Made by a program: the position numbers and the translations under genes. Positions 41,861-50,714 of a stretch of 64,000 nucleotides of DNA are shown piece after piece (position 1 is the first letter of the stretch; each line of letters starts with the position of its first letter). Source of the DNA: AC-50 sp035640455 (GTDB taxonomy: Bacteria > Actinomycetota > Thermoleophilia > Gaiellales > Gaiellaceae); NCBI GenBank assembly GCA_035640455.1, contig DASQWB010000073.1, positions 1 through 64,000 of the forward strand, read 5' to 3'. The notes beneath the pieces were generated by a model, which was given only the letters and a program-made list of their open reading frames with translations, ran no database searches and was not told where the DNA came from.

Positions 41861-44800
41861 CTACTGAGCCGTTGCCGCCGGCGAGGCGAGCGCCGACCGG
41901 GCCCACGCGGCCGCCACGGCGCTCCCCTTGCGCTCGTAGAGCGACGCGGCCTCCTCGACGGCGTGGCGCGCCTCCGCCTCGTCGCCGAGGACGAGCAGGA
42001 CATCAGCGAGGTCGACCAGCGCGTCGGCCTGCCAGACGAGCGCATCGGTCCGGCGGAGGATCTCGACCGCCTCGCGCGCGAGCTCGAGCGCGTGCGCCGC
42101 CTCCCTGCGGCGCGCGAGCACCTTGGCGCGTACCGAGCGCCAGAGCGCCTGTGACTGCGGGTCGTCCTCGGAGGCGGCGGAGGCGGTGATCGTGCACATC
42201 TCGTTCGCCTCGGCGTACCGGCCCTGCGCGCACAGCGCCTCGGCGAGGAGGCCGGCGATCGTCGAGAGGAGGTACTTCTCACCCATCGCGTCGAGTGCGT
42301 CGTAGTCGCGGCGAAGCTCCCGCTCAGCGGCGGCGGGATCGCCCGCGAGGAGCTCGACCACGTGCGAGTCGAGCGAGAGCGACGCGGCGAGGACATTCGT
42401 CCCCAGGTCCTCGAACACCTCCCGCGCACAGCGGTACGCGTGCCGCGCGCGCTCGAAGTCGCCGTCGAGCGCACGGAGCCGCGCCAGCGACCCGAGCACG
42501 AGCCCCTCGGTGCGCCGGTCGCCGCGTGCCTCGCCGAGGATGCGCTCGCACTCCGCGAGCGCGGCGGGAACGGGCGTCGGGCCGTAGACGGTGCTCATCG
42601 CGTACGCGGCCGCGCTCCGGAGCTCCTGCCGGCGGTCGCCCGCCCGCCTCGCGTGCTCCATCGCGCGCCGACCTGCCTTCGCCTCGTCCTCGAAGCGGCA
42701 CGAGCGGCCGTGGACCGACGCGAGCAGCCGCCACGCCTTTGCGAGCGCGGCGTCGTCGCCGGCCGTCTCGAAGATCTCGATCGCCCGGCCCGCCTCGCGC
42801 TCGGCCTCGCCGCCCCAGCTCTCGGGGTCGGCGCCGAAGAAGCGGACGAGGAGGCGGCCGAGCCGAATCTCCGCCGCGAGCCGCTCGTCCCCGGCTGCGT
42901 CCGCCCGCGCCAGTCCTTCCTCGAGCAGCTCCTGCGCGCGCGAGAAGTCGCCGACGTCGATCAGCGCCTCGCCGAGCGCCGGCAGGAGGCCGAGGCGCTG
43001 CGGATCGTCCGGCGGCAAGAGCGCGGCGGCCCGGTCGAGCAGACCGGCGGCGGCGGTCATGTCCCCGCGGCCGAACGCGCGGCGCCCGGCGGAGGCGAGC
43101 CGCTCGGCCGCACGCCTCCCCAGCTCCCGCCCGTGGTCGTCGAGCGGGCCGAGCTCGGCGAGGTACCGGTACGCCTGCTCGAGGTGGTAGCCGAGGATCT
43201 CCTCGTACTCGGCCGCGCGGTTGCGCTCGCGGTTGACCCGGTCGGCCCAGTCGACGAACTGCTCGTGGAGCTTCGCCCGCGTTCGCTTGAGCAGGCCCTG
43301 GTAGGTGGCGTCGCGGATCAAGAGGTGGCCGAACCGGTACGCGAGCTCGTCGCCCGGCTGCGGCCGCACGAATTGCTTACGGGAGAGCGTGCCGAGCAGC
43401 TCGGCCACGCGGCCGCGGAGGGCCTCCCAGACGAGCTCCTCGACCGCCGCCTGCGGGAACGCGAGCCCGATCACCGACCCCGGCTCGACGACCGCGCGCT
43501 CCTCGGGTGCGAGATGGTCGAGCCGAGCGGCGAGCAGCGCCTGGATCGTCGGCGGCATCTCGAGCTCTGACAGCGCGCCGTCGCTTCGCCAGCGACCGTC
43601 CTCGAGCCGCAGGTAGCCGCCGTCGACGAGCATCGACAGCAGCTGCTCCGCGAACAGCGGGTTCCCCTCCGAGGCCTCGACGATCCGGCGGCGCACCTCG
43701 GGCGCGATCTCGACCTGGCCGACGAGGTTCTCGACGATCCGCTCCGTCTCGGTCTCGCTGAGCGGCGCGAGCGGAAGCCGCCGGGCGCTCGGCCCCTCGG
43801 CCCAGGCAGGCCGCCGCTCGAGCAGATCCGGTCGCGAGGGGCACAGGAGGAGAAGCGGCGCGTCCTGCACCGACTCGACGAGGTGCTCGACGAGGTCGAG
43901 GAAGGTCGGCTCCGCCCAGTGGACGTCGTCGAAGAGGACGACGGCGCCGCGCTCGCGGGCAAGGCTCTCGAGCAGCTTGCGAATCCCCCAGAAGAGCTCC
44001 TCGATCGGGAACTGCTCGCTCGAGAGGCCGATCGCGGCCGCGACCCGAGCGACCACCGCCTCGTCGGGCGGAGCCACGAGACCGGCGAGCTTCGTCCGCG
44101 CCACGTCGGGAGGGTCCTCCTGGGCGATGCCGGCCGCGTCGCGCGTCACCTCGACGAGCGGCCAGAACGTGATGCCGCTGCCGTAGGGCAGGCAGCGACC
44201 CCGCGCGACCACGGCCTCGCCGTCGAGCGAGGCGAGGAACGACTCGACGAGCCGCGACTTCCCAACGCCTGCATCCGCGATCGGGCTGACGAGCCCGCAG
44301 GCGCGCAGCGCCACCGCCTCGTCGAAGGCGGCGCGGAGCGCCTCGAGCTCGCGCGACCGGCCGACGAGCGGCGCATCCGCGTGGCGCGCGTAGCCGTCGC
44401 CGCTCGCACGCACCGCGAGCAGCCGGTACGCGGGGACCGGCTCGCTCTTCCCCTTCAGCGTCAGCGGCTCGACCGGGTCGGCCTCGACCGCGTCCCGCAC
44501 GAGGTTGTACGTCAGGTCGCCGAGGAGCACCTCGGTCGCCCCGGCCGCCTGCTCGAGGCGGGCCGCGACGTTCACGGCATCCCCCACCACGAGTCGCTGA
44601 CCGGCGGTCGGGTCGCCGGCGACGACCTCGCCCGTGTTTACGCCCGTGCGGTTCTCGAGCCGGACCCCCCAGACCTGCTCGAGCTCGACGTTGAGCGTCG
44701 CGAGCGCCTGCTGCATCTCGTACGCCGCCCGAACGGCCCGCAGGGCGTCGTCCTCGTGGAGCTTCGGCAGGCCGAAGACGGCCATGACCGCGTCGCCGAT

Positions 44801-45055
44801 GAACTTCTCGATCGTCCCGCCGTGGCTCTCGAGGATCCGCCGCATCTCGTCGAAGTAGCGGGTCATCACCTCGCGCAGCGACTCGGAGTCGAGCGCCTCG
44901 CCGAGGCTCGTCGAACCCTTCAGGTCGGAGAACACGATCGTGACGGTCTTGCGGACCTCCTGCGGCGGCGCCCCGGGCGCGAGCGGCGTCCCGCAGAACC
45001 CGCACAGGCGAAAGCGATCGGGGTTCTCCTCACCGCAGGACGGGCAGAAGGCCAC
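41861..45055 (-). CDS. Class III adenylate/guanylate cyclase - AAA ATPase - TPR regulator
   Basis: 1064 aa from GTG at 45055. N-terminal zinc ribbon (CPSCGEENPDRFRLCGFCG), then a class III cyclase domain with both metal Asp (VFSDLKGSTSLGE, GDAVMAVFGLP) and transition-state residues (VGDAVNVAARLEQ). An AAA/STAND module follows (Walker A ADAGVGKSRLVESF, Walker B VVLFDDVHWAEP), then about 450 residues of TPR-like helices (LLDRAAALLPPDDPQRLGLL, ALGEALIDVGDFSRAQELL). The architecture is frequent in actinobacteria; ligands are unknown. It may supply cyclic nucleotide for the neighbouring MFS-cNMP protein (inference). Confidence 0.9.
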   Translation of the reverse strand: MAFCPSCGEENPDRFRLCGFCGTPLAPGAPPQEVRKTVTIVFSDLKGSTSLGEALDSESLREVMTRYFDEMRRILESHGGTIEKFIGDAVMAVFGLPKLHEDDALRAVRAAYEMQQALATLNVELEQVWGVRLENRTGVNTGEVVAGDPTAGQRLVVGDAVNVAARLEQAAGATEVLLGDLTYNLVRDAVEADPVEPLTLKGKSEPVPAYRLLAVRASGDGYARHADAPLVGRSRELEALRAAFDEAVALRACGLVSPIADAGVGKSRLVESFLASLDGEAVVARGRCLPYGSGITFWPLVEVTRDAAGIAQEDPPDVARTKLAGLVAPPDEAVVARVAAAIGLSSEQFPIEELFWGIRKLLESLARERGAVVLFDDVHWAEPTFLDLVEHLVESVQDAPLLLLCPSRPDLLERRPAWAEGPSARRLPLAPLSETETERIVENLVGQVEIAPEVRRRIVEASEGNPLFAEQLLSMLVDGGYLRLEDGRWRSDGALSELEMPPTIQALLAARLDHLAPEERAVVEPGSVIGLAFPQAAVEELVWEALRGRVAELLGTLSRKQFVRPQPGDELAYRFGHLLIRDATYQGLLKRTRAKLHEQFVDWADRVNRERNRAAEYEEILGYHLEQAYRYLAELGPLDDHGRELGRRAAERLASAGRRAFGRGDMTAAAGLLDRAAALLPPDDPQRLGLLPALGEALIDVGDFSRAQELLEEGLARADAAGDERLAAEIRLGRLLVRFFGADPESWGGEAEREAGRAIEIFETAGDDAALAKAWRLLASVHGRSCRFEDEAKAGRRAMEHARRAGDRRQELRSAAAYAMSTVYGPTPVPAALAECERILGEARGDRRTEGLVLGSLARLRALDGDFERARHAYRCAREVFEDLGTNVLAASLSLDSHVVELLAGDPAAAERELRRDYDALDAMGEKYLLSTIAGLLAEALCAQGRYAEANEMCTITASAASEDDPQSQALWRSVRAKVLARRREAAHALELAREAVEILRRTDALVWQADALVDLADVLLVLGDEAEARHAVEEAASLYERKGSAVAAAWARSALASPAATAQ

Positions 45056-45282
45056 GAACCGAGTGTACGCCCGAGTTTCCGGGGTTTTCGCGCTAGGCGG
45101 CGCGCCGCTGCGCGCGCCGCGCCGGCGGTCGGCGGCCGAGGTGGCGGTACGTCGTCCAGCTCCAGCGCGCCGCCGCGGAGCGCTCGAGCTCCCTCGCAAG
45201 CGAGGTCGGCGAACGGGCCACGATGACGAAACGGCTCAGCGACCGACACAGGTACGCCCGCTGCGGACCGGAGCCGGCCCGC

Positions 45283-45310
45283 TTGACATCGGAGGGCCTT
45301 TTGGGACAAT
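45283..45310 (+). promoter_or_regulatory. Candidate promoter for the small hypothetical gene
   Basis: TTGACA (45283-45288), 16-bp spacer, GACAAT (45305-45310), about 25 bp before the start codon, which has a strong GGAGGGGAG ribosome-binding site. Confidence 0.5.
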
Positions 45311-45334
45311 CGCACTAGCGGCTGGGGAGGGGAG

Positions 45335-45643
45335 ATGTTCGAACTGCGGCCCGACGTCCGAGACGAGGAAGTCGTCGTGCGAGCGCGTTCTGCGGAGGAC
45401 GCGGGTTGGGGATGGTTCCAGGTGTTCGCCCCGCATGACGGGCGGCGATCGCCGGAGGACGAGGAGTTCGAAGCTGCACGGCTCGTCGACCTCTTGGAGG
45501 CGGAGCGTTGGACGCTCGAGAATGCTGCCTATTCCGCCGAGTACGACGAGCGCGACCTCTACGACCGCGGGCCCTACGGCTTTCTCGCCGCTCCGACGAT
45601 CGCCGGGACGATCTACACCTTTCGGCTGAGACAGGCCGACTAA
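45335..45643 (+). CDS. Small hypothetical protein
   Basis: 102 aa, acidic and rich in aromatics (GWGWFQVFAP, YDERDLYDRGPYGFL). No signal peptide, TM or known motif. The good ribosome-binding site and a recognisable promoter support expression. Ends eight bases before the convergent queF stop. Confidence 0.6.
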   Translation: MFELRPDVRDEEVVVRARSAEDAGWGWFQVFAPHDGRRSPEDEEFEAARLVDLLEAERWTLENAAYSAEYDERDLYDRGPYGFLAAPTIAGTIYTFRLRQAD

Positions 45644-45650
45644 GCTCGGC

Positions 45651-46034
45651 TCAGGCCGTCGCGACGATCGTGATCCCGCCCCGCGCCTTCTGGCGGAGCG
45701 TGACGCGCACGTCCTGCGCCTCGAGCTCGAGCGCCGCGGCGACGTCGTCCCTGATCCGGACGGCGAGCGCCTCGCAGAAGGCGCCCTCGTTGCGGAAGCG
45801 GGCGAGATAGAGCTTGAGCGACTTCGACTCCAGGCACAGGTCGCGGGGCCGGTACTCGATCGTCGCGGTGTAGAGGTCTGGCTGGCTCGTGATCGGGCAG
45901 ACGGCGGTCAGCTCATCGCTCGTCATCTCCACCTGCTCGACGCCCGGATTGGAGAAAGTCTCCAGGCCCGCGTAGTGCTCGCTCCCAGCGTGGCCGAGGG
46001 CGACGAACTCTCCGGTGCGCGCGTCGGCTGCCAC
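45651..46034 (-). CDS. queF: 7-cyano-7-deazaguanine (preQ0) reductase QueF
   Basis: 127 aa, single-domain YkvM-type QueF. Reduces preQ0 to preQ1 with NADPH in queuosine synthesis. Catalytic Cys in LTAVCPITSQPDLY, the QueF motif EYRPRDLCLESKSLKLYL with substrate-binding Glu, and the C-terminal NEGAFCEALAVRI. GTG start. No other queuosine genes are in the window, so the cell may salvage preQ0. Divergent from the deoxyribosyltransferase-like gene across 18 bp. Confidence 0.92.
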   Translation of the reverse strand: MAADARTGEFVALGHAGSEHYAGLETFSNPGVEQVEMTSDELTAVCPITSQPDLYTATIEYRPRDLCLESKSLKLYLARFRNEGAFCEALAVRIRDDVAAALELEAQDVRVTLRQKARGGITIVATA

Positions 46035-46052
46035 GGCTGAAACTGTACGCCC

Positions 46053-46424
46053 GTGCGCGTCTACCTCGCCGGCCCGCCGTTCGCGGACGAGTACCGCCGC
46101 CGCGCCTCGAAGCTGATCCGGCGCGCCGGCTGGGAGCCGGTCGACCCGATGCGCCGCGACTTCCGCGGCCGGACCAGCGGCCGCGAGGACGAGATCGTGC
46201 GCGGCGACCTCGCCGACATCGACTCTTGCGACGCCGTCCTCGCCGCCTTCACGCATCCCGACGAGGGGACGGCGATGGAGGCGTGGTACGCGCACGGCGC
46301 CGGCAAGCGCGTGGTCGCGTACACGGGCGGGACGCCCCCGCACCCGTGGACGGTCTATGTCGCCGACGCCGTCTTCGCCGCCCTCGAGGACGCGGTCGGC
46401 GCGCTCAGGGCGCCGTTACGCTGA
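46053..46424 (+). CDS. Nucleoside 2-deoxyribosyltransferase-like protein
   Basis: 123 aa. N-terminal VYLAGPPFADEYRRRASKLI, then DIDSCDAVLAAF and DEGTAMEAWYAHGAGKRVVAY, the conserved acidic and nucleoside-binding blocks of this fold, ending with HPWTVYVADAVF. Members swap bases on deoxyribose or act as hydrolases on modified nucleotides. Divergent from queF, so both may deal with modified or salvaged bases. Its 3' end overlaps the remains of a response-regulator gene on the other strand. Confidence 0.75.
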   Translation: MRVYLAGPPFADEYRRRASKLIRRAGWEPVDPMRRDFRGRTSGREDEIVRGDLADIDSCDAVLAAFTHPDEGTAMEAWYAHGAGKRVVAYTGGTPPHPWTVYVADAVFAALEDAVGALRAPLR

Positions 46425-46688
46425 CGCGCTCGCCGGCGAGGCCGTGGCGGTGCGCGTAGGCGACGGCCTGGGCGCGGCTGCCGACGCCGAGCTTCGCGAG
46501 CATCCGCTGGATGTGCGTGCCGACGGTCTTCGAGCTGATGACGAGCTCCGCCGCGATCGCGCGCTGGTCGCGGCCCGCGGCGAGCAGGGCGAGGATCTCC
46601 CGTCGGCGCCGACGAGGAGGCCGCCGACGAGGTCGAGCCGGTCGATCCGCGTCCCGGACACGAAGACGATCGGGAGCGCCGGCCCCAT
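46405..46688 (-). pseudogene. Remnant of a LuxR-type response regulator (truncated, frameshifted)
   Basis: One frame reads LPIVFVSGTRIDRLDLVGG and LLVGADG, matching the alpha4-beta5 part of a receiver domain. A different frame then continues as a full LuxR helix-turn-helix: REILALLAAGRDQRAIAAEL, VISSKTVGTHIQRMLAKLGV, SRAQAVAYAHRHGLAG. The receiver N-terminus with the phospho-Asp is missing, the linker is gone and the two pieces are joined out of frame. It overlaps the 3' end of a plus-strand gene. Clear decay of a former regulator. Confidence 0.75.
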
Positions 46689-46816
46689 AGACGTCGCACT
46701 CCCACCCCGGAAGCTCCCGGGGCCCCGGAGACGGCGCCCCGCAGCATTACGGGCTCGGCGAGGATCGGCCGCGCGTGAAGGTGTATACCCGGCGCGGCAG
46801 GGAAGAGGCTCTGCAC

Positions 46817-47356
46817 GTGCTCGTCGTCGTCAGCGGTCCGCCGGCCTCCGGCAAGACGTCGCTGGCGCGGGCGCTCGCGCGCGAGCTCGGCCTTCCTTGG
46901 ATCGGCAAGGACGCCGTCAAGGAGACGCTCTACGAGGAGCTCGGCTCCGACGAGGAGCTGGAGCCGAAGCTCGATCAGGCGGCGGGGCGCCTCCTGCTGA
47001 CGATCGCCGCGCAGCAGCTCGCCTCCGGTCTGTCGGCGATCGTCGAGAGCAACTTCGACCGCGACGTCGACTCGGCGCTCCTGAAGCAGCTCTTGCGCGA
47101 GCATCCGACGCGCGTCGTCCAGATCCACTGCAGCAGCGAGGAGGAGCAGCTGCTCGAGCGCTTCGCCGAGCGGGCCACGTCGCCCGAGCGGCATCCCGGC
47201 CACGACGATCGCCCGGGGAAGGTGGGCGAGGTGCGGGACGACCTCGAGCGTGGGCGGTGGGATGCGCTCGCCCTCCCTGGGGAGCTCGTCGAGGTCGACC
47301 TCGCCGAGCGACCGGACGTCGCCGCGCTGGCGGAGCGGGTCCGCTCCGCCGTATAG
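46817..47356 (+). CDS. P-loop kinase-like ATPase
   Basis: 179 aa from GTG at 46817, which has GGAAGAGG eight bases upstream (an in-frame GTG at 46775 is the alternative). Walker A is VVVSGPPASGKTSLARAL, followed by PWIGKDAVKETLYEEL and AIVESNFDRDVDSALL. The fold is that of small kinases of the zeta-toxin/chloramphenicol phosphotransferase/AAA_33 group. The substrate is unknown. No antitoxin-like gene is next to it, so a toxin role is unlikely. Ends at a perfect hairpin shared with the convergent gene. Confidence 0.75.
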   Translation: MLVVVSGPPASGKTSLARALARELGLPWIGKDAVKETLYEELGSDEELEPKLDQAAGRLLLTIAAQQLASGLSAIVESNFDRDVDSALLKQLLREHPTRVVQIHCSSEEEQLLERFAERATSPERHPGHDDRPGKVGEVRDDLERGRWDALALPGELVEVDLAERPDVAALAERVRSAV

Positions 47357-47385
47357 AGAGAGGGCGCCGGTCGGCGCCCTCTCTC
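47356..47385. terminator. Bidirectional hairpin terminator
   Basis: Perfect 13-bp stem (arm GAGAGAGGGCGCC) with GGTC loop between convergent genes. It starts on the last base of the kinase-like stop codon and serves both strands. Confidence 0.8.
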
Positions 47386-47393
47386 GTGGCTAC

Positions 47394-48074
47394 CTAGCCG
47401 ATGCTGCCGAACTCGACGCTGTGCGCCGACCCGGTCGCGGACGCGAGCAGGAGCTCGGTGCCCGTTCCGGTCTTGCCGGCGAATGCGCCGGTGCCCGTGA
47501 GGCTGTAGCGCCCGACGAGCGCGGAGCCCGCCGCACCCTTGCAGAAGGTCGCGGTCGTGAGCGTCTTCACCAGCGTGCCGGCCGGCGAGGCCTGCGTCAA
47601 CGTCAGCGTGCCGGTCACCGGAGCACACGTCACGCCGTGCTTCGTTACCGCGGCGGCGAGGTCGACGCTGAATGTGCCGCTCACGCTGCCGCTCGCGATC
47701 GGGCGACCGCCCGAGATCGTCGCCGTGAGGGCGAGCGCCTCGGTCGTGCTCGGCGCCGTCGGCGGCGTGATCGTCAGCGTGCCGGTCGCCGGCTCGAAGA
47801 GCCCGGCGCGGCGGATCAGCCGGACCTGCTGCGAGACGCACTTGCCGAAGGCGTTCCGCATCGCGCCCGCGCCGTGCGCGCGCGTGTTCGTGCCGTACGT
47901 GGCCACGAACGCCTGCGCGCCCATCCGCATGCGGAGCGCCTTGCAGGCCCACGCGGCGTTCTTCGCCGCCAGGATCGACGCCCGCGTCGGAGGCTTCTTC
48001 GCCGGCTTGCCGCCGAGCGCCGCTGCAGGAATGCACAGCGCAACGGCCGCAAGGACGATGATCAGCTTCTTCAT
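47394..48074 (-). CDS. Exported hypothetical protein
   Basis: 226 aa from ATG at 48074 with GGGAG upstream. Signal peptide (KLIIVLAAVALCIPAAALGG). A helical N-terminal part (LAAKNAAWACKALRMRMG, FGKCVSQQ with Cys) is followed by beta strands with TGTLTITPP, TGTLTLTQASPAGTLVKTL and YSLTGTGAFAGKTGTG, the look of a secreted beta-sandwich. No named family recognised. Confidence 0.65.
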   Translation of the reverse strand: MKKLIIVLAAVALCIPAAALGGKPAKKPPTRASILAAKNAAWACKALRMRMGAQAFVATYGTNTRAHGAGAMRNAFGKCVSQQVRLIRRAGLFEPATGTLTITPPTAPSTTEALALTATISGGRPIASGSVSGTFSVDLAAAVTKHGVTCAPVTGTLTLTQASPAGTLVKTLTTATFCKGAAGSALVGRYSLTGTGAFAGKTGTGTELLLASATGSAHSVEFGSIG

Positions 48075-48230
48075 GTTCCCACTCCCTCTCTTGTCGCTTC
48101 GTCTCTCCCCGACCGACTTGCAGAGGGGCGTGGTGCAACGCCGCGTCGGAACCACATCTAGAAAATGCCCGCTACGCAGGGATTTTTATCGCGCTGGGCG
48201 TAAGCGGCACGTAAAGCCGACCTGCCGATT

Positions 48231-48683
48231 TCAGGCCGAAGCTTGCAAAACCTTCCGCAAGTCCTGCGTGAGGCGCTCCGCGAGGTCCGGCCGTCCGTGG
48301 AACTGCGCCGGCGTGTTCTGGAAGAGGACGATCCGCCACTCGCCGTCCTGCTTCGCCGCGACGAGGGTCTGGTGCGCGTTCCGCGCCGGCTCGATGTCGG
48401 AGCCGCCGGGCGGGATCATGCCGACGACGGCCCGCAGCACCGCCGCGTCTGGGCTCAGGAGACGCACGCTCCTCACCTGCTTGACGTAGGGCGCCGTCTC
48501 GTGGTCGGCGAAGATCCGCTCCATCTCGGCGGCGATCGCCTCGCGCCCTTGGTGCTCGCTGCCGTCGAAGCCGACGACGACGCCGTCCGGCGCAAACGGA
48601 GCCGCGAACGCCTCGCCTCGCCGGTCGTTCCAGCCGGCGATCAGCTCCTCGTAGAGCTGCTGGACCGCCGCCTCGTCCGTCAT
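48231..48683 (-). CDS. SnoaL/NTF2-like protein
   Basis: 150 aa. Cone-shaped SnoaL-like fold: AVQQLYEELIAGWNDRRGEA, FAPDGVVVGFDGSEHQGREA, ERIFADHETAPYV and the closing strand WRIVLFQNTPAQFHG. Members bind or isomerise small molecules; the substrate is unknown. The ATG overlaps the stop of the BtuF-like gene, so the two form one operon. Confidence 0.8.
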   Translation of the reverse strand: MTDEAAVQQLYEELIAGWNDRRGEAFAAPFAPDGVVVGFDGSEHQGREAIAAEMERIFADHETAPYVKQVRSVRLLSPDAAVLRAVVGMIPPGGSDIEPARNAHQTLVAAKQDGEWRIVLFQNTPAQFHGRPDLAERLTQDLRKVLQASA

Positions 48684-49558
48684 GCCGGTGCGGGCACGAG
48701 CTCGATCCACGGCAGGCCCGGATCGGGAACGACATCGGGATGGAGGAGGAACGCGAGCTGGACGACGCCGTCGGCCACGCGCGGGGCCGGCCGCGAGAAG
48801 TACGCGTTCGCGTCGACCGCGACGACGCGGCTCGGCAGTGGGGAGAGAACCCGCGCCTCTCGCGCCGCCCGCTCGCCGTCGAAGCCGCAGGGAGCGAGGA
48901 CGACGAGCTCCGGCGCCGCCGCCCGCACGGCTTCCCAACTCGTTGGGAACGACGCCTCCCCCGCCCGCCCGAGGACCTCCTCGCCGCCCGCGAGCTCGAC
49001 CATCTCTGGCACCCAGTGGCCAGCGGCGAAGGGCGGACCGAGCCACTCGGCGACGAACACGCGACGGCGCCGCAGACCGGCAACGGCATCGCGCACGCGC
49101 GCGATTTTCGCTCGCATCTCGGCCACGACGGCCACGCCGCGCTCCGGGACGACGAGCCGCTCGGCGAGCCGGAGGACGGACTCCTCGATCTCCCCGATCG
49201 TCCGCGGATCGAGCGAGATCACCTCCGCCTCGACCCGGCAGAGCCGGCCCACCTCCGCGCTCGAGACGGCGCAGACCTCGCAGAGATCCTGCGTGAGGAT
49301 GAGGTCGGGCTCGAGCTCGTCGATCAGCTCCTCGTCGATCGCGTAGAGCGAGCGCCCGTCGGCGACGGCATCGCGGACGGCACGGTCGATCTCGAGGCTG
49401 CCGAGCTCGCCGCTCGCGATCCGCGACGCAGTCACCACGGGCAGGCGCTGCACCTCCGGCGGCCAGTCGCACTCGGCCGAGACGCCGACCAGACGATCGG
49501 CCTGACCGAGACCGACCACGATCTCGGTCGCGCTCGGAAGGAGCGAGCAGATGCGCAC
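48680..49558 (-). CDS. BtuF-like cobalamin-binding domain protein without signal peptide
   Basis: 292 aa. Periplasmic-binding-protein class III fold: RICSLLPSATEIVVGLGQAD, LVGVSAECDWPP, DLILTQDLCEVCAVS, WVPEMVELAGGEEV. The N-terminus starts directly with the first strand, so it is probably cytosolic. Such leaderless forms occur in many actinobacteria and proteobacteria and may bind corrinoids inside the cell (inference). GTG start. Divergent from the cobalamin riboswitch and B12 importer genes across 235 bp. Confidence 0.82.
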   Translation of the reverse strand: MRICSLLPSATEIVVGLGQADRLVGVSAECDWPPEVQRLPVVTASRIASGELGSLEIDRAVRDAVADGRSLYAIDEELIDELEPDLILTQDLCEVCAVSSAEVGRLCRVEAEVISLDPRTIGEIEESVLRLAERLVVPERGVAVVAEMRAKIARVRDAVAGLRRRRVFVAEWLGPPFAAGHWVPEMVELAGGEEVLGRAGEASFPTSWEAVRAAAPELVVLAPCGFDGERAAREARVLSPLPSRVVAVDANAYFSRPAPRVADGVVQLAFLLHPDVVPDPGLPWIELVPAPA

Positions 49559-49594
49559 GGCCCGCGACTGTAGCGCTCGCAGCCGACCTGTTAG

Positions 49595-49765
49595 CCTCCC
49601 CGGTCGATCGACATACCGGCGGACGGTCGAGGGAAGCCGGTGCGATTCCGGCACGGTCCCGCCGCTGTAAGGGGAGATGCTCCTCCGCCACGACGCCACT
49701 GGGCCTCGGCCTGGGAAGGCGGCGGAAGAGGGAGCCCCGAGTCAGAAGACCTGCCGCCCGCCGAG
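49595..49765 (+). promoter_or_regulatory. Cobalamin (AdoCbl) riboswitch
   Basis: Core blocks in order: GGGAAGCCGGTGCGATTCCG (49631-49650) with CACGGTCCCGCCGCTGTAA, then GCCACTGGGCCTCGGCCTGG and GAAGGC (49695-49720), then the B12-box GAGTCAGAAGACCTGCC (49739-49755). The GCCGCTGTAA, GCCACTG, GGGAAGGC and AGTCAG-AGACCTGCC motifs are those of the family. It sits 30-40 bp before the binding-protein start and would repress the importer and cobUTSC when B12 is plentiful. Edges are approximate. Confidence 0.93.
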
Positions 49766-49793
49766 CACCGCACCCCTCGTGGAAGGAGGAAAC

Positions 49794-50714
49794 GTGCACC
49801 GTTCCGCCAGTGTCCGGCTCCGCTTCGCGGCCGCGGCGACATCCCTTCTCGTCCTGCTCTTCGTCGGCCCTTCGGCCACCGCGGCTCCTCGGAAGCCGCC
49901 GTTCCCCGTCACCGTCACCGCGGCGAACGGCAAGGTCACGCTCCGGCACAAGCCGCACCGCATCGTCTCCCTGTCGTCCACGGCGACCGAGGACCTCTTC
50001 GCGATCGGCGCGGGCCGGCAGGTCGTCGCGGTCGACCAGTTCTCCGACTATCCGAAGCGGGCGCCGCGGACCAAGCTCAACGCGATCACACCCAACGTCG
50101 AGGCGATCGCCCGCTACCGGCCCGACCTCGTCGTCGTCGCCTTCGACGCGAACAACGTCGTCCGCGCGCTCGGGAAGCTGCACGTCCCCGTCCTGCTCGA
50201 GCCGGCGGCGAAGAACCTGCCGGGCGCCTACGCGCAGATCAGGCAGCTCGGGGTCGCGACCGGCCATCGCGGCGCGGCCGCGACGCTCGTCGCGAAGCTC
50301 CGCAAGCGCATCGCCTCGCTCCTGGCCACCGTGCCGAGGCGGGCGAAGGGCCGGTCCGTCTACCACGAGATCAGCCCGGATCACTACTCGGCGACCTCCG
50401 GCACCTTCATCGGCTCGATCTACCGGCTCTTCGGCCTCCAGAACATCGCCGACCGCGCGGGGAGCGGCTCCGGCTACCCGCAGCTCTCGGACGAGTACAT
50501 CGTCGCGGCGAACCCCGAGCTCATCGTCCTCGCCGACACGACGTGCTGCGGCCAGAGCGCGAAGACGGTCGCCGCGCGGCCCGGCTGGGGGAGCATCGAG
50601 GCGGTGAAGCGCGGCGCGATCGTTCCCGTCGACGACTCGATCGCAGCGCGCTGGGGGCCGCGGATCACGACCTTCGTGGCCGCGATCGCGCGGGCGCTTC
50701 GCAGCACGCCCTAG
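49794..50714 (+). CDS. btuF: Corrinoid ABC transporter substrate-binding protein (BtuF type)
   Basis: 306 aa from GTG after GGAAGGAGG. Signal peptide (AAAATSLLVLLFVGPSATA), then the class III binding fold: HRIVSLSSTATEDLFAIGAG, VVAVDQFSDYP, VEAIARYRPDLVVV, FGLQNIADRAGSG, PELIVLADTTCCGQS. No lipobox Cys, so the protein may be free outside or held by the uncleaved signal. The preceding riboswitch and the downstream cob genes identify the substrate as a corrinoid, not a siderophore. Confidence 0.87.
   Translation: MHRSASVRLRFAAAATSLLVLLFVGPSATAAPRKPPFPVTVTAANGKVTLRHKPHRIVSLSSTATEDLFAIGAGRQVVAVDQFSDYPKRAPRTKLNAITPNVEAIARYRPDLVVVAFDANNVVRALGKLHVPVLLEPAAKNLPGAYAQIRQLGVATGHRGAAATLVAKLRKRIASLLATVPRRAKGRSVYHEISPDHYSATSGTFIGSIYRLFGLQNIADRAGSGSGYPQLSDEYIVAANPELIVLADTTCCGQSAKTVAARPGWGSIEAVKRGAIVPVDDSIAARWGPRITTFVAAIARALRSTP

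Noticed and set aside
46817..47356. Zeta-type toxin of a toxin-antitoxin pair
   Set aside because: Only the P-loop kinase fold is shared; no small antitoxin gene is next to it.
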